Positions 17,073-24,814 of a stretch of DNA of 57,388 bases are shown piece after piece (the stretch's first letter is position 1; the number at the start of each line of letters is the position of its first letter). The translations under genes and the position numbers were made by a program. The notes under the pieces are model-generated. The model was not told the DNA's origin. It ran no database searches and saw nothing but the letters and a program-made list of their open reading frames with translations. The DNA is taken from positions 31,956 through 89,343 of the forward strand of contig JAUNQI010000009.1 of the NCBI GenBank assembly GCA_030536255.1, in the 5' to 3' direction. Source of the stretch: Eubacteriales bacterium. Its GTDB lineage: Bacteria; Bacillota; Clostridia; Oscillospirales; Oscillospiraceae.

Positions 17073-18617
17073 ATGTCTCAGGATAACACCACAGCGGTCA
17101 AAACTGCTGAAAATGAATACCTTCTGGAGATGGACGGCATTGTCAAGAAATTCCCCGGCGTTGTTGCTCTTGACCATGCGCAGCTGAAGCTCCGTCCCGG
17201 CACGGTTCATGCTCTGATGGGTGAGAACGGCGCCGGTAAATCCACTCTTATGAAATGCCTGTTCGGCATTTATAATAAGGACGAAGGCACAATTAAGGTC
17301 AACGGCGAGGAAACGGCTTTTACGAATCCGCGCCATGCTTTGGATCATGGCGTCGCCATGGTGCATCAGGAGCTGAATCAGGTCCTTCGCCGTAATGTTA
17401 TGGAGAACGTCTGGCTTGGACGTCTTCCTTTGAAAAACGGTTTTGTCGATACCAAAAAAATGATTGCGGATACGCAGGCCGTTTTTGATGAACTTGAAAT
17501 CGATGTAGATCCGAAGACGATCGTCGGTGATCTGTCTGTTTCTCAGCGTCAGATGGTCGAGATCGCGAAGGCTGTTTCCTATAATGCAAAGATCCTTGTT
17601 CTTGATGAGCCTACCTCTTCTCTGACGGAGAATGAAGTTGAGCATCTTTTCCGCATTATGAAAAAGCTTACGGCTCAGGGCGTCGGCATTATCTATATTT
17701 CTCATAAAATGGATGAGATCCTCAGAATATCCGATGAAGTAACGATAATGCGTGACGGACAGTGGATCGTTACCAAGCCGGCTTCGGAGCTTACTACTGA
17801 TACAATTATCCGTTATATGGTCAACCGCTCGTTTGATAACCGTTTCCCGCCGAAGACGAATGAGATGGGGGACGTTCTGATGACGATCCGTAACCTTACC
17901 GGTAAGTATGAGCCCACCTGTCATGATGTGAACTTTGATCTTCATGCCGGAGAAATTCTAGGAATTGCCGGTCTGGTCGGTTCCCGCAGAACGGAAATGG
18001 TCAATACCATTTTTGGTTATTATACCAAGGCAAGCGGAGAAATTTCTCTGAACGGGAAAGTAATGGATAATTCCTGCCCCGCTGAAGCCAAGAAAAACGG
18101 ATTTGCCCTTCTTACAGAGGAACGTCGTGCAACGGGTATTTTCCCGCTGATGCCGATTTCCTTTAACAGTACCATTGCAAATATTGACAGTTACGGAAAA
18201 CCTCTTCTGAATAACAAGAAGATCGAAGAGGATACCAAGTGGGTCATTGATGCCATCAACGTCAAAACACCGAGCTCCAGGACTCATATCAAGTCTCTTT
18301 CCGGCGGTAATCAGCAGAAGGTGATTATCGGGCGCTGGCTGCTCACTCAGCCGGATGTGCTTCTTCTGGATGAACCTACCCGAGGAATCGATGTCGGTGC
18401 AAAGTATGAGATTTATCAGCTGATTATTGATCTTGCCGCCAAGGGAAAAGGCGTTATTATGGTGTCTTCTGAAATGCCGGAGCTGATCGGTATCTGTGAC
18501 AGGATCCTTGTTATGTCCAATGGGCATCAGGCAGGGATCGTGGAACGCGGAAAAGATTTCGGCGGTATTCAGGGTGAGCAGGAAACAATTCTCACTCTTG
18601 CAGCAAAGTACATTTAA
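17073..18617 (+). CDS. mglA: Galactose/sugar ABC transporter ATP-binding protein (two ABC domains)
   Basis: Hydrolyses ATP to drive sugar import through MglC. From the ATG at 17073 the protein is 514 residues, the usual MglA/RbsA length. A longer frame from 17016 lacks an SD, whereas GGTGA lies 5 nt before 17073. Domain 1 has [12 protein letters not shown], the divergent signature [12 protein letters not shown] and Walker [12 protein letters not shown]. Domain 2 has the degenerate P-loop [10 protein letters not shown], an intact [14 protein letters not shown] and [13 protein letters not shown]. One degenerate nucleotide site is normal for CUT2 ATPases. The gene lies between mglB and mglC. Confidence 0.95.
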   Translation: MSQDNTTAVKTAENEYLLEMDGIVKKFPGVVALDHAQLKLRPGTVHALMGENGAGKSTLMKCLFGIYNKDEGTIKVNGEETAFTNPRHALDHGVAMVHQELNQVLRRNVMENVWLGRLPLKNGFVDTKKMIADTQAVFDELEIDVDPKTIVGDLSVSQRQMVEIAKAVSYNAKILVLDEPTSSLTENEVEHLFRIMKKLTAQGVGIIYISHKMDEILRISDEVTIMRDGQWIVTKPASELTTDTIIRYMVNRSFDNRFPPKTNEMGDVLMTIRNLTGKYEPTCHDVNFDLHAGEILGIAGLVGSRRTEMVNTIFGYYTKASGEISLNGKVMDNSCPAEAKKNGFALLTEERRATGIFPLMPISFNSTIANIDSYGKPLLNNKKIEEDTKWVIDAINVKTPSSRTHIKSLSGGNQQKVIIGRWLLTQPDVLLLDEPTRGIDVGAKYEIYQLIIDLAAKGKGVIMVSSEMPELIGICDRILVMSNGHQAGIVERGKDFGGIQGEQETILTLAAKYI

Positions 18618-18648
18618 TGCATTCAATGCATGAAATGAGGATAGAAAA

Positions 18649-20343
18649 ATGAAAAATACGAAACAGTTAGTCGCTACAATTCTTGCAATTGTTCTTCTTG
18701 TTGCCGGTGCTCTCTGTGTCTTCATGGGAGTAAAGGGTCAGGAAGTTTACAATACGGCTTCGGCTCTTCTCGGAACCAAAAAGGCTGATACCGTTAACTT
18801 CATTCTTGATCCCGACACGATTACCGAAGTCGCTCATGACATGTCCGAAGGAGACATTACAAACTTCCTTGTAAAAGATCTCGGTCTTGACGCTGCGGAA
18901 GTTAAGGATATTGTTTCCGCCCGTGCAAAGTATGACGTCGAGTATGCAAAGTCTCAGGACAATGATCAGTTCATTGAGTACATTATGGAAAAGGACGGCA
19001 TTTCCAAGGAAGATGCTACCTCTATCCGTAAGGACAAAAAACAGGCTCCTGCTTACCGTGAGCAGATGCTGAAGGATCTTCTTGCTGAGAATCTCGGCGC
19101 TGACGAAGATGAGATCGAATCTCTGATCGCAGACGAAGATATGATCGGCCTTGTAAAGAAGGGCTTCACCAACCTGAACGAAGGCAAGGGAAAGGCAACT
19201 CTCTTTAAGAATGCAATCATGTACCTCTTTATCGGTATCGTTCTTGCAGTTGCCGGATTTGCTTACTTCTTTATCCGTCTGATGGATGACTCCAGACAGG
19301 GCAAAAAGGGCGGAGCAAAAAAGTCCAACCCGAAGCTTGAGAAGGTAGGAGACTTCCTTCTGAACTATGCTCTGTATATTATCCTAATCGTTATTCTCGC
19401 GGTTGTCTGTATCCTCAGACCGAACTTCCTTGAGATTACGAATATTCTGAACATTATCAAGCAGTCTTCCACGAAAGGTATTCTGGCTCTCGGCTGTGCG
19501 GGCCTGATCGTTCTTGCCGGTACCGACCTTTCTATCGGCCGTATCCTCGGTGTCTGCGCGGCAGTTACGGCCTCTCTTGTTCAGTCTGTCACCTATGCGT
19601 CCCGTATGTTCCCGCAGATCACGGAGCAGCTCCCTGTCTGGGTTCCTCTCCTTGCTTCCATTGCTGTTGCAGTTCTCTTTACGCTGTTTAACGGCTTCGG
19701 CGTTGCAAAGCTCCATCTGCATGCTTTCATTATCACCCTCGGTACTCAGCTGATTGCTCAGGGTCTCTGCTGCATCTACATTGAGTCCCAGCCTTCCGGA
19801 ACTGCTCAGGCACTCTCCACGTTCGACAGAAAGTTCCTGGACTTCGCAGCCGGTAACTTCAATATCGGTTCCTTCGCTCTCCCTAAGGTCGTTGTTTACT
19901 TCCTTATTATCGCACTCATTATGTGGGTCGTATGGAATAAGACCAGACTCGGTAAGAACATGTTCGCAGTCGGCGGAAATGAAGAAGCTGCCCGAGTCTC
20001 CGGTGTTAATGTAGCAAAGACGATCATGCTCGTTTACCTTATGGCCGGTGTACTTTACGGTATATCCGCTTACCTCGAGGCAGCCCGTATTACTTCCTGC
20101 GGTGCCAATACCGGTATTAACTATGAAACAGACGCAATTTCCGCTTGTGTTGTCGGCGGCGTCAGCTTCTCCGGCGGTGTTGGAACGATTCAGGGCGTTG
20201 TGATCGGCGCTGTTCTTCTTCAGGCTATCAACTATTCTCTGAACTTCCTTGGAATTAACCCGTATCTGCAGTACGTTGTCCGCGGCCTGATTATCATTCT
20301 GGCTGTTTCTATCGACGTTCGCAAGTACATTGCCAAGAAGTGA
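18649..20343 (+). CDS. mglC: Galactose ABC transporter permease with extracytoplasmic N-terminal extension
   Basis: The channel subunit for MglBA. Residues about 230-564 are a normal CUT2 permease (ILRPNFLEITNILNI, GTDLSIGRILG, AVGGNEEAARVSGVNV, ACVVGGVSFSGGVGTIQGV). The total of 564 residues is roughly 230 longer than the related permeases at 26916 and 27912. The extension has a hydrophobic segment at about 8-27, then a highly charged helical region (about 30-185) rich in Asp, Glu and Lys, with DEDEIESLIADED, a second hydrophobic segment at about 188-212 and a Lys-rich loop. With two extra membrane spans the 30-185 part would lie outside the cell, where MglB docks (inference). A small single-span protein follows directly. 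Confidence 0.9.
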   Translation: MKNTKQLVATILAIVLLVAGALCVFMGVKGQEVYNTASALLGTKKADTVNFILDPDTITEVAHDMSEGDITNFLVKDLGLDAAEVKDIVSARAKYDVEYAKSQDNDQFIEYIMEKDGISKEDATSIRKDKKQAPAYREQMLKDLLAENLGADEDEIESLIADEDMIGLVKKGFTNLNEGKGKATLFKNAIMYLFIGIVLAVAGFAYFFIRLMDDSRQGKKGGAKKSNPKLEKVGDFLLNYALYIILIVILAVVCILRPNFLEITNILNIIKQSSTKGILALGCAGLIVLAGTDLSIGRILGVCAAVTASLVQSVTYASRMFPQITEQLPVWVPLLASIAVAVLFTLFNGFGVAKLHLHAFIITLGTQLIAQGLCCIYIESQPSGTAQALSTFDRKFLDFAAGNFNIGSFALPKVVVYFLIIALIMWVVWNKTRLGKNMFAVGGNEEAARVSGVNVAKTIMLVYLMAGVLYGISAYLEAARITSCGANTGINYETDAISACVVGGVSFSGGVGTIQGVVIGAVLLQAINYSLNFLGINPYLQYVVRGLIIILAVSIDVRKYIAKK

Positions 20344-20348
20344 TTGGA

Positions 20349-20597
20349 ATGTCTGAGGAAAAAGATCTCTCGTCTGGTACAGATAATCAGATTGTCCCGG
20401 ATGTGGCTACCGGTAAAGACGGAAAGAGTGCCGAACAGGAAAAGTTTGCCAACCTTCATCCGCTCAGAGCGAGACTGTATGATAACGTGAATCTGTCTCT
20501 GCGAACAATGGATATCGTTGTAGCGGTTGTTGCGATAGCGCTCCTTGTTGTGTTTTTTGTGGGAGTTGCCACCGGTTCGGGAGTAAATCTTAATTAA
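20349..20597 (+). CDS. Small single-span membrane protein of the mgl operon
   Basis: An 82-residue protein not recognised as a named family. The first ~55 residues are charged and polar (MSEEKDLSSGTDNQ..., then NLHPLRARLYDN), followed by one hydrophobic helix (about MDIVVAVVAIALLVVFFVGVA) and a short tail ending GVNLN. An alternative GTG at 20340 overlaps the mglC stop. The ATG at 20349 is 5 nt past that stop. Either way translation is probably coupled to mglC. A strong terminator follows, so it belongs to the mgl operon. It may be an accessory or stability subunit for the extended permease (inference). Confidence 0.7.
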   Translation: MSEEKDLSSGTDNQIVPDVATGKDGKSAEQEKFANLHPLRARLYDNVNLSLRTMDIVVAVVAIALLVVFFVGVATGSGVNLN

Positions 20598-20613
20598 ATT
20601 ACTGCTGATTTTA

Positions 20614-20648
20614 CACCCGGTACAGTATTTCTGCACCGGGTGCTTTTC
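20614..20648 (+). terminator. Terminator of the mgl operon
   Basis: CACCCGGTACAG (20614-20625) pairs with 20631-20642 with one mismatch around a TATTT loop, followed by CTTTTCTCTTT. Confidence 0.85.
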
Positions 20649-20722
20649 TCTTTGTTTGGCGTTGTTTCCTGCGCTGGATGTATTTTCCTTATTTTAAAGT
20701 ATTATTCGTATTAATTGGTGAT

Positions 20723-21745
20723 ATGATGCAAATAAAGAAATTATTTTCATTGCTTTCTCTTATAGATCTGGGGTTGTCAGCGGTCCCTGCGAGTGCTGCG
20801 AATGATCCGGTAAAAATCAATGTTCTGATCCTTCCGGCATTTGAGGTTGGTACAATGGATGATGATTTCGTTGGTGAGGCGCAGCTCTATTATCAGAAAT
20901 ACATGATTGGAGCTGACGTCTATCCGATAACTGCTGATCCATACGGATCGAATCTTTATGTGCAAAACGGCGTGGGACTTTATCTGATGGGTCAGGGAAA
21001 GGTGAGTGCGGCGGTGAATCTTACGGCTCTTCTTACCGATAAGCGCTTTGATTTTTCTGATGCTTACTTTATCGTTTCCGGCTGCGCAGGAAGCTCTGCG
21101 GATTCCTCTGTTGCCGGGGATGTCTTTCTTGTTTCCTCAGTAGTAGATTGTGACCTCGGGCACCATGCGGATATCCGCGAAATGAGCAGTGAATCCTGCA
21201 CAGTATGGTTTCCCATTGAGGATTACAGAGATATTTCCTGTTTTACGCTGAACGAATCTTTAGTCGAGAAAGCTTGGAAGCTGGTAAAGGATATTCCCGC
21301 GGAAACTACAGACAGTGCAAGGGCCTGTATGGCAAGAAACTTTGACAACGCTGCCTGGGCCGTAAGAGATCCGAAGGTCTACCGCGGAACGGCAGTTGCA
21401 GGAGATAATTACTGGAAAGGGATCTATGCTCATAATACTGCAAAGCAGATTACGGAGTATTATCATTGCCTGGATCCGTATGCCGTTACAGATATGGAAG
21501 ATTCTGCTGCTGCTCTGGTACTTCATAAGTTCGGGATGCTGGACCGTCTTCTGATTTTCAGAGCATCGGTGAACATGGATGTTTTTCTGGACGGCGAAAC
21601 TCCTGAAACAGCTTGGAATGATTCTAAATTACTGGTTTCTGCTGATGGATTTGACGGATTTACAGATATTTTTGAAGTGGCAATGGAAAATGAGTTCAGA
21701 GCGGTCGGTACGATAGTGGATGCCATCCTCACCGGTAGTTTTTAA
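20723..21745 (+). CDS. Secreted purine nucleoside permease (NUP) family protein
   Basis: After a signal peptide (about 1-24, ending VPASA) the protein shows the order of motifs of the NUP family: INVLILPAFEVG, YFIVSGCAGSS (the GG/GC-TAG-like nucleoside-phosphorylase fold site), AGDVFLVSSVVDCDLGHHAD, GDNYWKGIYAHNTAKQI, TDMEDSAAALVL and DRLLIFRASVNMD. Members are named for a fungal nucleoside permease, but the fold resembles nucleoside phosphorylases, and the family has soluble or exported bacterial members. It has no membrane segments beyond the signal. A long frame opens at 20678. The ATGs at 20723 and 20726 follow GGTG and are preferred. It stands alone after the mgl terminator. Its role is possibly nucleoside binding or cleavage outside the membrane (inference). 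Confidence 0.75.
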   Translation: MMQIKKLFSLLSLIDLGLSAVPASAANDPVKINVLILPAFEVGTMDDDFVGEAQLYYQKYMIGADVYPITADPYGSNLYVQNGVGLYLMGQGKVSAAVNLTALLTDKRFDFSDAYFIVSGCAGSSADSSVAGDVFLVSSVVDCDLGHHADIREMSSESCTVWFPIEDYRDISCFTLNESLVEKAWKLVKDIPAETTDSARACMARNFDNAAWAVRDPKVYRGTAVAGDNYWKGIYAHNTAKQITEYYHCLDPYAVTDMEDSAAALVLHKFGMLDRLLIFRASVNMDVFLDGETPETAWNDSKLLVSADGFDGFTDIFEVAMENEFRAVGTIVDAILTGSF

Positions 21746-21846
21746 GGTTTAAATTCGTTTTTGCAGTTCAGATTGTGGTAACAGGGAATCGTAAAATGGA
21801 AGATTGAAACGCAGGAGACTTTTCATTTAAAAAATCCTGAATTATA

Positions 21847-21882
21847 AGCACCATGTGTACGGTCGGTCGTTCACATGGTGCT
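21847..21882. terminator. Perfect inverted repeat between convergent genes
   Basis: AGCACCATGTG (21847-21857) and CACATGGTGCT (21872-21882) form an 11-bp stem with a 14-nt loop. The minus-strand side runs into an A/T tract ending TTTTTT (plus-strand 21829-21834), which suits termination of the lipoprotein gene. The plus-strand side lacks a T-run. Confidence 0.55.
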
Positions 21883-21940
21883 ATGACTTTGAAATGCAGT
21901 TCTTATCGTTTTGTATAGATAGCTTATTCGCGGATAAACT

Positions 21941-23080
21941 TTATTTGTATTGCTCCAGAATCGTGAAGAAATAATCAAACGACTGACCGGACAGATTTTC
22001 TCCCCGAATAGAGGTGCCGGCGGCATCGTAAATATAGGCATACATCGGCTCAGAACCGGAGCTTGAGGAAGAATAGTAATATGATTTGAACTGGCCGATG
22101 ACTTTATATCTGGAATTCGTAAAGATCATAGAATAGGTTGCCTGATTGTTGGAATAAGCGTAATTTGTGATATCAGTGACGCTGGTATAGCCATAGGTGT
22201 TGACTGCGCTGGAATACAGCTGCTGACCGGTTGTTATCGCAAGGCTGGATACCTGAGATTCAGCTTCGCTGGAAGAAACAGAGGGGGTGCCGGACTGGCT
22301 TGGACTGCCGGATAAAACGGTTAAATAGGCTCCGTTTGTGTATTTGGGACCACCTTCACCGGTAAAGTAGCACTGGATCCTCCATCCACTCATGGAAGTC
22401 GGAATATTACTGAGTCTCAGATTGGAAGTTCCCTGTCCTTCAACTGTCAGACCGCTGAAGTGAGATGGCGCGTCCTGGATCCGATAAGACGTCTTGGCAT
22501 CCGGACTGACGGTGATCCAGTTCGTGGAAGTGGCATTTTCGGCTCTGGCAATAAACAGGGCACTGCCGCCGGCATATACAGTTTCCGACGTGGGGCTCTT
22601 GGCTATTCGGACTTCATTAACAAGATAAACCGTTGGCGCGGGCGACTGAACTGGAGCAGCGGTCTGAACGGGGGCGGAAGCAGTAGTCGGTGTCTGGGTC
22701 GCAGCGGGGGCAATCGTTGGTGCCGGCGTCCGAATCGGAATTTGAGACTGCTGGGGTTCTTCTGAAACAGGGCTGGCAGTTGGAGTCGGAGAGATGGAGG
22801 ATGCTTCGGAAAAAGCTGTTTCCGGTAAAGCGCTTCCTGAGGTATCTGTGCTCCCGGCGGGTGTATACTCTGCAGCAGATGGCAGAGAGGATACAGTTGG
22901 AACAGAAGGAGAAGGAATCGGGGTGGAAATTACTGTTATAGTTGGCGAGAAGTCAAGCTCTTCATTGGAAATGCTCCCGGAAGGATAGGATGAGTAAAAG
23001 TCAAACTTGCTGTCGGATCCGCAGGCGCAAAGAAGAAAAGCCATGGACACGGCGCATAGAATAGTAGGTGTTCTTTTCAT
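21941..23080 (-). CDS. Lipoprotein with Pro/Thr/Ser-rich linker and Ig-like domain
   Basis: From the ATG at 23080 (GAGG 6 nt upstream) the protein has 379 residues. The start MKRTPTILC... leads to a lipobox LCAC, giving a lipid-anchored Cys near residue 18. A long low-complexity Pro/Thr/Ser/Ala linker (about 40-150, ending PVQSPAPTVYL) spans the wall. An Ig-like domain follows, with SPTSETVYAGGSALFIARAENATSTNW and the SNIPTSMSGWRIQCYF block, matching the domain that ends the protein at 8638-9966. The last ~100 residues form a separate Ser/Tyr-rich domain (STYSMIFTNSRYKVIGQFKSY) of unknown role. Probably a surface protein that binds something outside the cell (inference). Monocistronic. Confidence 0.78.
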   Translation of the reverse strand: MKRTPTILCAVSMAFLLCACGSDSKFDFYSSYPSGSISNEELDFSPTITVISTPIPSPSVPTVSSLPSAAEYTPAGSTDTSGSALPETAFSEASSISPTPTASPVSEEPQQSQIPIRTPAPTIAPAATQTPTTASAPVQTAAPVQSPAPTVYLVNEVRIAKSPTSETVYAGGSALFIARAENATSTNWITVSPDAKTSYRIQDAPSHFSGLTVEGQGTSNLRLSNIPTSMSGWRIQCYFTGEGGPKYTNGAYLTVLSGSPSQSGTPSVSSSEAESQVSSLAITTGQQLYSSAVNTYGYTSVTDITNYAYSNNQATYSMIFTNSRYKVIGQFKSYYYSSSSSGSEPMYAYIYDAAGTSIRGENLSGQSFDYFFTILEQYK

Positions 23081-23124
23081 GGACAGCCTCACGTAATTCA
23101 ATTAACATAATATTTATTTTGACA

Positions 23125-23153
23125 ATTATAAATCATTTCATCGGATAATGCAA
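23125..23153 (-). promoter_or_regulatory. Promoter for the Ig-like lipoprotein
   Basis: On the minus strand, TTGCAT (-35, plus-strand 23148-23153), 17-nt spacer, TATAAT (-10, 23125-23130). Confidence 0.65.
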
Positions 23154-23162
23154 GCGCTTTTG
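23149..23162. promoter_or_regulatory. cre-like site (CcpA) candidate
   Basis: TGCAAGCGCTTTTG shares the AAGCGCTTT core and 11 of 14 positions with the idealised TGAAAGCGCTTTCA. It overlaps the -35 of the lipoprotein promoter and lies 46 nt before the -35 of the divergent ABC ATPase. Carbon-catabolite control is plausible, but the outer right half is off consensus. Confidence 0.4.
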
Positions 23163-23208
23163 ATATTTTGCACAAAATTATGTACGAATATTTGTACAAT
23201 AGTACTTA

Positions 23209-23237
23209 TTGTCAAAATATAGCTGTTCGTTTATAAT
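23209..23237 (+). promoter_or_regulatory. Promoter for the MsmX/UgpC-type ATPase
   Basis: TTGTCA (23209-23214), 17-nt spacer, TATAAT (23232-23237). The start would be near 23245, leaving a leader of about 200 nt. Confidence 0.7.
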
Positions 23238-23326
23238 ACAAATGTATTAATATGCATGTCTGGCTCTCCTTACTGTCTGCTGAAATTATAACGGCAAGAA
23301 ACAAGCCACTCATAGCATAATAAAAA

Positions 23327-23451
23327 AGGAGGAATAACATCTTTCCCTTTAGCTCGGGGTGCGGCAGTGTGGAGACCTGTCGTAATGCGGGTGGCTTTTG
23401 CCCCTGCGAGGCTGTGGATGGCGGAGGCCGCACAGTCGGAGCTGGAAATGT
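23327..23451 (+). other. Unusual GC-rich leader with an orphan strong ribosome binding site
   Basis: AGGAGG at 23327-23332 is followed at ideal spacing (6 nt) not by ATG/GTG/TTG but by ATC (23339). The ATPase start comes 113 nt later. The stretch between is clearly more G+C-rich than its surroundings and contains small hairpins, such as GCGG/CCGC within an outer CTGTG/CACAG-like pair near 23411-23434. Reading from ATC gives an open frame of 43 codons, Cys- and Gly-rich, ending at TGA 23468-23470 and overlapping the ATPase start in another frame. It could be an inserted element, a leader peptide using a rare ATC start, or a structured regulatory RNA. Confidence 0.4.
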
Positions 23452-24639
23452 ATGGCAACTGTTCAACTGAAAAACATCAAGAAGATCTATCCGTTTGAGA
23501 GCGGAGAGCAGAGAAAGCAGAGAAAAAAGAGCAGAGGTCAGGATACTGATAAGCCGAAAGCAAATCTTCAGATCACTGATCAGGGCGTCGTAGCGGTTCA
23601 GGAATTCAATCTTGACATCGCCGATAAGGAATTCATTGTTCTCGTCGGTCCTTCCGGCTGCGGTAAGTCCACTACTCTTCGTATGGTAGCCGGTCTTGAA
23701 GAGATCAGCGAAGGCGAGCTTTATATTGACGGAAAGCTGATGAATGATGTCGCTCCGAAGGATCGTGATATCGCTATGGTTTTCCAGAACTATGCTCTTT
23801 ATCCGCACATGACGGTTTATGAAAATATGGCATTCTCCCTGAAGCTCCGCAAGGAGAAGAAGGAAGTAATCGATAAAAAGGTTCGTGAGGCTGCTGAGAT
23901 CCTGGATATTACGCAGTACCTTGACCGTAAGCCCAAGGCTCTTTCCGGTGGTCAGAGACAGCGTGTTGCTATCGGCCGTGCAATCGTCCGTGATCCTGCC
24001 GTCTTCCTGATGGACGAACCTCTTTCCAACCTCGATGCAAAGCTCCGTAACCAGATGCGTGCTGAGATCATCAAGCTCCGCGAGAGAATCAATACCACGT
24101 TTATCTATGTTACGCATGACCAGACCGAAGCTATGACTCTCGGTGACAGAATCGTTATCATGCGCGATGGTTACATTCAGCAGATCGGTACTCCTCAGGA
24201 AGTTTTCAATAACCCCCGCAATCTCTTTGTCGCCGGCTTTATCGGCACTCCTCAGATGAACTTCTTTGACGGCAAGCTTACCCGTGAGGGCGATAAGTAC
24301 TTCGCAGAACTCGGCGGCGAGAAGGTTGAGCTCAGCAAAGAGAAGGAAGCTCGTCTCCTTGCAAAGGATGTTCAGAGCCAGGATGTTACTCTCGGTATCC
24401 GTCCTGAGCATACCGACCTTGCCGATAAGGGCGTAGCAGCAAAGGTTGATGTCTCTGAAATGATGGGTTCCTCCGTACATCTCCACGTTTCCGCGGAAGG
24501 AAAGGATGTTATCATTATCGTTCCGACGACGGAGATGGCAGCAGATAACTTCAAGCTTGGCGACAATGTTCACTTCACTTTCAGCGGTGCGGTTGCCCAT
24601 GTCTTCAGCAAGGAAGACGACAAGAACCTCGAGTGGTAA
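23452..24639 (+). CDS. Multi-sugar ABC transporter ATPase (MsmX/UgpC/MalK type)
   Basis: Energises CUT1-type oligosaccharide importers. It has Walker A GPSGCGKSTTLR, Q-loop MVFQNYALYPHMTV, signature LSGGQRQRVAIGRAIVR, Walker B VFLMDEPLSNLDAKLR, and a C-terminal MOBE/TOBE-like regulatory domain (LGIRPEHTDL, MGSSVHLHV). An insert after the first beta strand (about residues 12-38, basic and Gln/Arg/Lys-rich: GEQRKQRKKSRGQ) is longer than usual. The start MATVQLKNIKKIYPF at 23452 fits the family. The upstream signal is odd (see the leader). No permease or binding-protein genes are adjacent, which fits a shared, promiscuous MsmX that serves several transporters. Followed by a terminator. Confidence 0.92.
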   Translation: MATVQLKNIKKIYPFESGEQRKQRKKSRGQDTDKPKANLQITDQGVVAVQEFNLDIADKEFIVLVGPSGCGKSTTLRMVAGLEEISEGELYIDGKLMNDVAPKDRDIAMVFQNYALYPHMTVYENMAFSLKLRKEKKEVIDKKVREAAEILDITQYLDRKPKALSGGQRQRVAIGRAIVRDPAVFLMDEPLSNLDAKLRNQMRAEIIKLRERINTTFIYVTHDQTEAMTLGDRIVIMRDGYIQQIGTPQEVFNNPRNLFVAGFIGTPQMNFFDGKLTREGDKYFAELGGEKVELSKEKEARLLAKDVQSQDVTLGIRPEHTDLADKGVAAKVDVSEMMGSSVHLHVSAEGKDVIIIVPTTEMAADNFKLGDNVHFTFSGAVAHVFSKEDDKNLEW

Positions 24640-24678
24640 TCCGTTAGATTCCTTCAAATTTATTTTTTATTATTCATT

Positions 24679-24712
24679 GGATCCCCTTTCAGGGGGTCCT
24701 TTTTATTTTCTT
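24679..24712 (+). terminator. Terminator of the MsmX-type gene
   Basis: GGATCCCC (24679-24686) pairs with GGGGGTCC (24692-24699) with one wobble around a short loop, followed by TTTTTATTTTC. Confidence 0.85.
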
Positions 24713-24733
24713 TTTTGAAGGATTTATTTCAGG

Positions 24734-24762
24734 TTGACATCATAGTTAGCCTGTGGTAACAT
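24734..24762 (+). promoter_or_regulatory. Promoter for the ZIP transporter
   Basis: A perfect TTGACA (24734-24739), 17-nt spacer, TAACAT (24757-24762). The -10 is part of the first operator-like palindrome. Confidence 0.65.
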
Positions 24763-24782
24763 CACAGTTAGCCAATGATAAC
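24745..24782. promoter_or_regulatory. Tandem GTTA-N8-TAAC operators (metalloregulator-like)
   Basis: Two palindromes, GTTAGCC...GGTAAC (24745-24760) and GTTAGCC...GATAAC (24767-24782), are spaced 22 bp centre to centre, two helical turns. Each left half reads GTTAGCC. They cover the spacer, the -10 and the start region of the ZIP promoter. GTTAGCC-type palindromes resemble DtxR/MntR-family operators, and position and target gene agree with metal-dependent repression. The regulator identity is inference. Confidence 0.6.
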
Positions 24783-24814
24783 TTTTCAAAAGTAATAAAA
24801 TATCGGAGGAAAAT

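Noticed and set aside
23212..24657. 481-codon open frame on the minus strand
   Set aside because: It lies antisense to the clear ABC ATPase gene with all its motifs on the plus strand. The minus-strand product has no recognisable family features.
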